64,000 bases of DNA, from contig CM063106.1 of assembly GCA_031841125.1 (NCBI GenBank), positions 46,241,806-46,305,805 on the forward strand, given 5' to 3'. Below, piece after piece: positions 56,075 to 64,000 of this stretch; positions within the stretch are counted from its first letter, which is position 1; each line of letters begins with the position of its first letter. Origin of the DNA: Acanthococcus lagerstroemiae (taxonomy: Eukaryota > Arthropoda > Insecta > Hemiptera > Eriococcidae). A program made the translations under genes and the position numbers. The notes under the pieces were generated by a model. That model saw only the letters and a list, made by a program, of their open reading frames with translations. It was not told the DNA's origin and searched no databases.

Positions 56075-57886
56075 TATAAATCCCGATAAACATAATTGGA
56101 CAGTGTTGGCCATATCATGAAGGAACAACTTTGCTGTACGTCTTAATGCAGTCTAAAGACTAGCAGTCAAGATCGGTGCATTGGTCCTTTTATTGAGGAT
56201 CCGGGCCTTATTGGGCTCACCTACCTTATGCAATAAAATTAGTTTTCTCCCCGTGGAAATGTAGTATTATAGACGAAAAGAAGTATATTTCACTTTAGTT
56301 TATTATTTTAGCGCATTCATAGCAACTGGGGGGGGGGGTCATTTACTTTCAGATTTCGATTTTGTTAGACACCCTCTGTCAACGTGTCTAAAAGTCATTT
56401 AAGTCATTTATTTTTAGTCGTGGTCATTTAAAATTTAAGATTCAGCAAATTATACTTTTAAAGAGAAAACAAAGAATTTAGAATAAGAAAATTCTGTTAT
56501 AATGACCAGAGCTGCAATTTGTATGCGAATGCATATTCTTATTTATGGCGTATAAGTTTCAAAAGATCTTCACGAATCACAGAATTCTGAGTCAAATGAG
56601 CAGCACTTCATCCTGCATATTTCACATATTTTGGCATTTACCGCGTATTTTGCACGAATTCTGCTTATTTTTCAATTTTCCACCACGAAAGTTATTTTTT
56701 TTTAGTTCTGAGAATGATGTCTGACTCAAAAAAAAAAAAAAAAATGAGAAGAATTGATGGTTAATGAATCAGTAGAAAAGCTTTTAGAAAAATATGTTCT
56801 TTTGTACGTGAGATAACCTTTTTCTTGCCGGCATCACATTCATCAATCATCAAGAAATTACGAATAGGTGCACTGCATTCTGTAGTTCGAATCAAAAATC
56901 TCGCGTACCAACAGGAGGAGCCATTCCTTAGTCAATCCACCCATGTCGAGTCCCGGTTCGCCAACTAATGAAACTTTCAGCTTCTTTTTCAGGTCTCGTT
57001 GCTTACACGTAATCTGAAATAATCGAATGACGCGTATGCGTTGGCAACTACTCGCTGATAAAATGTGTCGATCCGGAATAGATAAATGAAATCTGAGTAA
57101 GCATAGGTACCAAACCCCTTAAGTATCCGAACCTTCATTACAATAATGTTAAGATAATTAAGGTAATTTAAGTTTCGAGGTTCGGGGTCTGTAAATAGTT
57201 AGGGGTATGGTATTAACATAAAATGGCACATAATTAGAGATATAGACAAAACAATTTCGATTGAATTTTTGTAGGCTCGCAAGAGCTAATAATCGTTGCT
57301 TTATTGCAACAGAAATTTCTTGTATCAGTGTCGGACAATCCCAAACCACCCCGTGTGGGGACGGGAAGCAGAATATTCCCACGGTAACCCTGCCTGTCGT
57401 AAAAGGCGACTAAGAGGGAACCTCAAGGGCTTGCAGCTGGCAAATACGGGCGTGGCGCACCCGAGGACCTTACGCTAGTGTCTTAACTTCTTTCAGTCCC
57501 TATAGTTAAGCACGTCCCGCGCTCGGAATCTGTGCGCTAGGCGGGGAACCCGAAGTTGGATGCGAAAGAAAGACCCGACGACGTAAAGTCAGAATGGTCG
57601 TGTGGCATAGACGGCAAAGCTGCTCCCCTCTCAAAATCGGGTATGTAGCAGTGAGGGCCGTCACCAGCGTCGGGTGACCCGTGTACGACAGACGATGAGT
57701 TGCCTACCCCCTTCTTTCCGTAGTCTGTATCTCAGTACAGCTACGGGCCCAATCCCAAGGTTGGTGTTACCTATGCCGAAGGGATGCATGTCTGTTGGGC
57801 TAAAACAGTCGCGAATAGGAACCTGAGGGATACCGGCTGACCTCCCTCAGTAAGTAAGCTTGCCGTGGTACTCGGAGCTCTGCCAC

Positions 57887-58952
57887 GGTGGACGATATAT
57901 TTCTCCGGTACTCGTGGAAACCATATGGATGGAACACAATCTCATTTTTTTTTTAAGTAAGGAAAGCGGACCTGCTGGGGCTGACGAAAGCCGGACCCGC
58001 AGGGACGCTGGAGAGAAGCGTGCAGCGGAAGGGCTGTCAGAAGTGATGGACCGAGTGACACTGGGCGAGAAGATGGAGACGGAGACCAGGGAACCAGGGA
58101 CACCCACGGTTGGACCAGCGGAATCGGAGACATCTACGGGTGGATCCGGTGAAGCAGGGACACAAGTGCGCGGACCAGGGAACCAGGGATCCGTCGCCAA
58201 AACAACAGAAGAGGAAAGGAGAAAACGTACAGGAGCGCAGAAAAGGAAGGCGCAGCGTGAGAAGCAGAGACAGCAGGAGGACGGTGGAGGAACCAAGGAG
58301 GGCACACCTGAAAAGGGAACCTCTGCGGGAACTTCATTGTCAGGCAAGAGACCGCGGGAAACCCCGTCGACGGGACCCGAGAAGGCCGCGCCAAAAAAGA
58401 GTAGGACGACGCCCTTGCTTCCGCGGCGGCGGAGGAGGGACATAAGGTGGCCATCTTTCGGGAGGGCTACCCGAAGACCACTCTGACGGCCGAGGAAGCA
58501 AAGGACGCCAAAGGCGTTATTCGTGAGATGCTTTGGGAACTACCGGAAACGGCGTTACCGAACATCGAACAAATAACGCTGTATCAAGGAACAATACAGG
58601 TGGTATGCGCGGACCAGACGAGCCGGGAACGCTTCTTGGTGGGGTTCGCCAGTGGGGTGCGACTGGGGGAGGAAACTCTCAAAGTCGCGCCATGGGAGGG
58701 TCTGCCGAAGCTGACAGCGCGTCGGTCTGGCTGCCTACAAGTGAGCGAACAGCGCAAGTGCTCCTAAAGAGGCTGGAGCTACAGAATCAGGGGCTGTCTG
58801 CTGGGTCCTGGTACGTTGCCCATTGCAGGGAGGAACCGAAAGGTACACTTCTGGCGGTGGGTATCGACGAGGAGTCAGTGAAGTACCTGAGAAGAAAGGG
58901 CAACAAGCTGTTTTTCCTGGACCGCCTGGTTGATGTCAAGGTAACAGTCTGA
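57887..58952 (+). pseudogene. LINE ORF1, DUF4780-like, two frameshifts
   Basis: The N-terminal third is low in complexity and charged (EEERRKRTGAQKRKAQREKQ, GTPEKGTSAGTS). It is probably an RNA-binding, disordered segment of the ORF1 protein. After a frame change near 58440 comes MAIFREGYPKTTLTAEEA, IEQITLYQGTIQVVCADQ and LKVAPWEGLPKLT. A second change near 58700 gives VWLPTSERTAQVLLKRLELQ, GSWYVAHCREEPKGTLLAVG and IDEESVKYLRR. This order is that of the DUF4780 domain found in ORF1 of several insect LINEs. No CCHC knuckle is seen. The frameshifts mean this copy does not make the full protein. Confidence 0.7.
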
Positions 58953-58979
58953 GGATAACAGAGAAAAGCTATACACGGA

Positions 58980-60020
58980 ATGATAAGGGTATTGCAAATT
59001 AATCTAATTAATCTACACCAATGCAAAGTAGCCTGTTACCTACTGAGCAGGAGGCTGCAAAAGGGGCAAACAAATATATGCTTGTTACAGGAACCATGGT
59101 ATCATAGGGAACAAGTGAGAGGCATACAGATGGCACAGGGGCATCTCATTTATGCAAAAAATGCAGGAAGACCACGTGCAGCGATATTTACATATCAAGT
59201 GAGCTGCACAGCAATACCGGGATTTACCCTACGGGATCTTGTGGCGGCCACTTTGGAATATGAGGAGAAAGGGAACAAGAAGAAGATAGTAATATGCTCA
59301 GCATATTTTCCATCCGACTCTCGGGACCCTCCCCCAACTGATGAGCTCAGGGAACTGGTGGAACACTGTGTGAGGGAAAAGCTGGACCTTCTTGTCGGAT
59401 GCGATGCCAACTCGCACCATACTATCTGGGGGAGTACAGGCACAAATCCGAGAGGGAAAGGGTTAGTAGACTACCTTGCGACACAGGATCTGCTTGTTCT
59501 AAATGAGGGAAGCAAACCAACGTTTGTCACAAAAGTAAGGCAAGAAGTTATAGACATAACACTCTGTAATTCCAAACTTAGGAACCGAGTCCAAGGATGG
59601 AGAGTGTTGGACGAACCGTCTTTATCGGATCACCGATACATCCAATACCAGATCCGGGCACCTAAGGAGGAACAAAGAACTATTAGGAACCCTAGGAAAA
59701 CAAACTGGGGAGGCTTCAAGAATGACTTAGAAAGACTGACAAGTTACAACTGGCAACGGATTCAGAACGTGGACGACCTGGAAGCACAAGCCAACATACT
59801 GGATGGTGCACTCAGGGACGCCTATGAGAACTGTGAGCCTAAGACAATAAAATTACGTAAAACCATCTGGTGGACAGCAGAGTTGGGGAAACGTAGGAAA
59901 GACACTCGAAGAAGGCTGAGGGCTGCACTGAAAAATAATACACCGGCTTACTGGGAATTATATCATGAGGCCCGAAAAGCATATAAAAAGGCGGTAAAGC
60001 AAGCCAAAACAGAGGGGTGA
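58980..60020 (+). pseudogene. LINE ORF2, apurinic-type endonuclease domain
   Basis: It starts at ATG 58980 (IRVLQINLINLHQCKVACYL). The expected endonuclease residues are present: E in CLLQEPWYH, D and N in LLVGCDANSHHTIWGS, D in VIDITLCNSK, and the SDH triad end in EPSLSDHRYIQYQ. The domain nicks the target DNA to prime reverse transcription. An in-frame TGA at 60018 separates it from the reverse-transcriptase part, where the next codons continue the same frame. Confidence 0.85.
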
Positions 60021-61640
60021 AGACGTTTCTGCGAATCTATAGAAAAGATACCGGAGACGGCACGCCTGCAAAAACTTCTCAGTAAGGAAAGGTGGGTGGC
60101 AGAGGGGCCGCTCGAACTCCCGACGGGTGGTTTCTCCACCTCCCCGAGAGAGGCAATAGAGCACCTCATTCACACGCACTTTCCGGGAGCAAAAATTATG
60201 GAAAACACACAGCCGCTGCCAGGAGCCGACAGTGTGCGAAAAGGAACAGATTGGGAAACGGCGAAGGAGGTGGTTACACCAGACAGGGTATGTTGGGCGG
60301 TAAACACATTCTCGCCGTACAAAGCACCGGGCCCAGATGGAATCTATTCAGTCTGCTTACAGACAGGACTAGAGACCATAATGGGAACGCTCATTATGGT
60401 CCTCAGGGCATCATTAGCCCTAGGGCACATTCCAAAATCGTGGAGGGGTGTGAGGATGGTGTTTTTGCCTAAACCAGGCAGAGACCCATACAAGGCCAAA
60501 TCCTACAGGCCTCTCATCATTCATGCTAACAACTTTGGAAAGGCTGATAGACAGGCACCTAAGAGAGGTTACCCTGAAAAGATTCCCACTAAATGAGAAC
60601 CAGCATGCATACAGGGCAGGCAAATCAGTAGAGTGTCATCACTGCACTCACTTGTTACAGCAATCGAGAGAGGGATGACTGGCGGAGATTATGTCCTGGC
60701 AACATTCATGGATATACAGGGAGCGTTTGACGCGACCTCTCATGAATCCATAGAAACAGCCCTGAGGGAAAGGGAAGTGAAGGAAAGCTTAATAAACTGG
60801 ATTGTATCTATGCTAAAAGGCAGGGAGATCCGGATAACATACCAACAAGAACGGATCCATGCAACTACCATCAGGGGCTGCCCACAAGGGGGAGTACTCT
60901 CTCCCCTACTGTGGAGCCTGGTGGTGGACAACTTGCTGGAGGAGTTGAATGGGCAAAAAATATACACACAGGGCTACGCTGACGATTTGGCTGTGGTGGT
61001 AACCGGCAAATTTCCGGGAACCATCGCGGAGATAACGCAGTGGGGACTCCGATGTGTTGAAAAATGGTGTGTGAAAAAGGGGTTATCGATAAACCCGGAC
61101 AAAACGGAGATCACTCTTTTCACTCGTAAAAGGAAAGGCAAGGAGTTGATCAAGGTGCAATACAAGGGAAGACCGTTAGCCCTCACAGGAAAGGTGAAGT
61201 ACTTAGGAGTATATCTAGACGAACAACTCTCCGGGAGGGATCACGTTTCAGATAAGATAAGAAAAGGGATTGAGGCTCTTTGGGCTTGCCGCACCTATGT
61301 CGGCAGGACCTGGGGACTCTCTCCCAAAATGATGTACTGGATATATACCGGTGTAATACGCCCCAGAATCACATATGCGGCCATTGTGCGGTGGGGCCGG
61401 GTCCACCTGACCAACGTCAGAGAGGAACTAGACCACCTGCAAAGGCTCGCGTGCGTGATGACAACGGGGGCAATGAGTACGGTGCCGACAAAGGCACTAG
61501 AAAGGCTCCTGAACTTGCCACCACTTCACACTGCTATAGAAGCAGCGGCGATAATGGGGCTTATCGTCTGGGTCTACCAAACCTTCGGGCCCATAAGACA
61601 GGCCATGGAAGGATATGGGAGATGGCCAAGGTTATTGGAA
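60021..61640 (+). pseudogene. LINE ORF2, reverse-transcriptase domain, frameshifted, no RNase H
   Basis: After the TGA, the frame has FSPYKAPGPDGIYSV and IPKSWRGVRMVFLPKPGRDP, then a frameshift near 60520 (after KAKSYRPL) and another near 60630. From 60633: ATFMDIQGAFDATSHES (motif A, catalytic Asp), GCPQGGVLSPLLW, GYADDLAVV (motif C) and INPDKTEITLFTRKRKG, then KYLGVYLDEQLSGRDHV. The pattern fits the LOA/R1 group (Lian-like). An RNase H domain, common in LOA elements, would lie beyond the truncation at 61640. The last few residues before the stop at about 61653 come from satellite DNA. Confidence 0.8.
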
Positions 61641-63757
61641 ATTACTGAGAAGTAGGTACCTCTGATGATTTTTAAAGGATTTCTTCATGAGATGATTTCC
61701 ATAGATTTTCATCGGAAATCTTTGGTAGAAATAACCGATAATTTCAGAAGAATTTCATCGAAAAAGTTCGGGAAAAATCCGAAAATTTTCGAAGAATCTA
61801 ATGGGAAATCTTTAGAGAAAATTTCCAGTATTTCCCAACAAATTTCATCAAAATGCTTTGAGAAAATTTTCCGATAATTTTTGAAATTCGGTGGAAACTC
61901 CATCAGTTTTTGAAATTAATCAAAAAATTTTAGGAAGAATGTTCGATAATCTCCGAAGAATTTCATCCGAAACTTCGGTGAAAATCTCCTAATGATTTTT
62001 AAAGAATTTCATGAGAAATTTTTCTGAAAAAAAAATTCCATAATTTCCGGAGAATCTGGAAATTTTTGAGGAGATGCCTTTGATTTTTGATGATAATTTC
62101 CGAGGAAGTCGATCGAATATTAAAAGAAAAATTTCTGATCACATTTTCAACAAGTTTCATCGAACCTCATTGAAAAAAATCTCCGATAATTTCAATTTTT
62201 CTGGAAATTGTACAGGAAATCTGCAATCATCCCAAATATTGGAAATCACTGAGAAGTATCTCTGATGATTTTTGAAGGATTTCTTCAGAAAAAAGTTTCG
62301 ATGATATCCAGTCGGGAATTTTCGAGATAAATTACCGACAATTTCCGAAGAATCTCATTAGAAATTTCCGGGGAAAATCTTCCATAATTGCCAAAAAATT
62401 TCATGAGAAATTTTTGAGGAGATTCCTTTGATTATCTAAGATAATTTCCGAGAAATTTTATCGAAAACATTACGGAAAAATTTCCGATTATTTTCAAAGA
62501 ATTTTATCAGACATCGTTGAAAAAAATCTCCGATGATTTTAGGATAATTTTTTTGAAATTTTATCCCCAATGATTTTAGGAGAATTTCTTTCGAAATTTT
62601 AGAGAAAATTTGCAATCATTCCAAAGGATTTTATTGGTAGTCACTGAGAAGTACATCTGATGATTTTTGAAGAATTTCTTCAGAAAAATAGGTCGATGAT
62701 TTCCAGAGATTTTATCCATCGGAAATTTTTGGGATAAATTACCGATAATTTCAGAAGAATTTCATCAGCAAAGTTCAGGGAAAATCTCCGATGATTTTTA
62801 AGGAATTTCATTGGAAATAACTGGGAAAAAATTCCGACAATTTCCGAGGAATCTCATCGGAAATCTAATAGAAAAAATGTCCAATGTTTTCCAAAAAATT
62901 TCATCAAAATTCTTCGAGAAAATTTTCCGATAATTTTTGAAGTATTTCTTGGGAAATATTTGGGGGAAAACTCCGACAGTTTTTGAAAGATTTGATCAGA
63001 AATATTCAGAAAAAATGTTCGATAATTTCCGAAGAATTTCATCCGTAACTTCGGAATAAATCAAATAATTTTAGGAATTTCATCGGAAATTCTTGGACAA
63101 AAACTCCGATAATTTCCTTAGAACCTCATCGAATTTTTGAGAAGGAATCGCCAATAATTTCCAAAGAATTTCTTAAGTAATTTTCGAGAAAATCCCTTTG
63201 ATTTTCGAAGATAATTTCCGAGGAAGTTGATCGAAAATATTTAGGAATATTTTCCGATCATTTTGAAGGAGTTTCATCGAACCTCATTGAAAAAAATCAC
63301 CAATGATTTCAGGAGAATTTTTCTGGAAATTTTAGAGAAAATCTGCAAGAATACCAAATATTGGAAATTTCTGAGGAGTACCTCTGATGGTTTTTGAAGG
63401 ATTTCTTCAGAAAAGAGTTTCGATGAGATCCAATCGGAAATTTTCAGGATACATTACGGACAATTTTCGAAGAATCTCATTAGAAGTTTTCGGGAAAAAT
63501 CTCCCATTATTGCCGAAAAATTTTATGAGAAATTTTCGAGGAGATTCCTTTGACTATTCAAGATAATTTCCCAAGAATTTTATCGAAAATATTAAGGGAA
63601 AATTTCCGATTGTTTTCAAAGAAATTCATCGGACATCATTGAAAAAAATCTCCAATGATTTTAGGAAAATTTATGAAACACTTCAAAAATTATTGGAAAA
63701 TTTTCTCAAAGAATTTCGATGAAATCTGTTGGAAAATATTGGAAATCTTCACCTAAG
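61636..63757. repeat. 45-bp satellite array, block 2, with higher-order structure
   Basis: Units of about 45 bp of the same family as block 1. Landmarks recur at a larger interval: CCTTTGATTTT..GATAATTTCC at 62070 and 63189; CATCGAACCTCATTG at 62158 and 63278; a TATTGGAAAT..CTGAG mark at 62237 and 63357; GGAGATTCCTTTGA at 62428 and 63539. That gives a second-order unit near 1.12 kb. Frames here are repeat artefacts. Confidence 0.85.
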
Positions 63758-63959
63758 ATTTCCGATGAAACTCTCCGGCCTGTCTCGTTGCATCCTTGTG
63801 TACCTTATACAGACACTTCTTATCATGCGAACACGTTTTATATCATGCGAACAGGTTTTTTATCTGTTAATCTGAATAACACGGCCACTGTGTGCCGGCT
63901 TATTCATATCACCACGCTACATGCGGCGTTCCCCTATGTTGCGCGATAAACTGAATAAC
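63758..63959. other. Spacer between satellite and next macro-repeat copy
   Basis: No gene. TATCATGCGAACA occurs twice within 30 bp (about 63820 and 63842), and CTGAATAAC occurs twice (63872, 63951). It could be part of a further small element. Confidence 0.4.
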
Positions 63960-64000
63960 CCTATATAGGTATAAGTTTCAAAAGTTCTTCACGTATCACA
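63960..64000. repeat. Start of macro-repeat copy R4
   Basis: TATAGGTATAAGTTTCAAAA and TCTTCACG(T/A)ATCACA match R1 (45815), R2 (48804) and R3 (56548). It continues beyond the window. Confidence 0.7.

Larger units (their letters stand above)
51155..57338. repeat. Macro-repeat copy R3
   Basis: It starts AATTGAGAGTACGGAAAGTC as R1 does and stays colinear to GAGCTAATAATCGTTGC near 57290. Inserted in it: a mariner (52288-53208), an R1-like LINE (53667-55416), the 265-bp MITE (55810-56074) and, at 57339, a second LINE. It preserves the empty site of refrain element D at 51893. Confidence 0.85.
57339..61640 (+). mobile_element. LOA/R1-group LINE, nearly full length, 3'-truncated at the satellite
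   Basis: The 5' junction follows TCGGACAA of R3. The 5' untranslated region (57339-57859) contains GTAACCCTGCCTGTCGTAAA and AGGCGACTAAGAGGGAACC. ORF1, then ORF2 with endonuclease and reverse transcriptase, follow in order. The 3' end is cut at about 61640, where the 45-bp satellite begins. Base composition is richer in G+C than its surroundings. Confidence 0.85.

Noticed and set aside
57847..58454. Long minus-strand frames opposite LINE ORF1
   Set aside because: They are the antisense of a G-rich, low-complexity ORF1 segment; plus-strand order ORF1-ORF2 explains the region.

Overview
This is eukaryotic nuclear DNA from an animal, most likely an insect: AT-rich, intron-bearing genes with GT/AG junctions, mariner elements, R1/LOA-like, RTE-like and jockey-like LINEs, hAT relics and many inverted-repeat elements. 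The mix, together with many runs such as TAGGTAGGTACCTACC, makes me suspect a sternorrhynchan hemipteran (scale insect or mealybug), but the sequence does not prove it. There are no operons, rRNA or CRISPR arrays. Most of the window is transposable elements of several ages.

Host genes. (1) 1-856, minus: three exons and the edge of a fourth from an unidentified gene; splice phases agree throughout. (2) 7775-18237, plus: a complete seven-exon secreted lipase (pancreatic-lipase / phospholipase A1 family, 372 residues). Its two largest downstream introns are filled with mobile elements. (3) 19168-19467, minus: one probable exon with two CxxC pairs, unidentified. An antisense exon-like fragment of a USP31/USP43-type ubiquitin protease lies inside a terminal-inverted-repeat element in the last lipase intron.

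Mobile layout. 1-7.2 kb: a refrain element, then a 5.5 kb inverted-repeat element with a broken transposase-like gene and a second, nested element carrying an intact 224-residue reading frame. 8.7-18 kb: MITEs in the lipase introns. 20-25 kb: a short mariner inside one arm of an inverted duplication, plus LINE relics. 25-32 kb: mostly unrecognised, with one tRNA-derived SINE. 32.8-37 kb: RTE-like and hAT relics. 38.8-41.7 kb: a LINE tail, microsatellites and another refrain element. 42.4-64 kb: a large non-coding repeat present in at least three long copies plus a fourth start at the edge, alternating with a 45-bp satellite and interrupted by copy-specific insertions (a refrain element, a mariner, a 265-bp MITE, three LINEs). 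Because the copies are paralogous, each shows empty sites for the others' insertions.

The main discovery candidate is a group of TA-flanked elements, here called refrain elements (about 1.1, 12.5, 15.0, 40.4, 43.2 and 44.7 kb). Each begins TA-GG, and each repeats its own 11-16 nt phrase many times in both orientations. The phrases differ between elements but fit one loose skeleton, roughly GTTGCCCAAGTYGGAC. One has an exact empty site in the window showing TA target duplication; another carries the ubiquitin-protease exon fragment.
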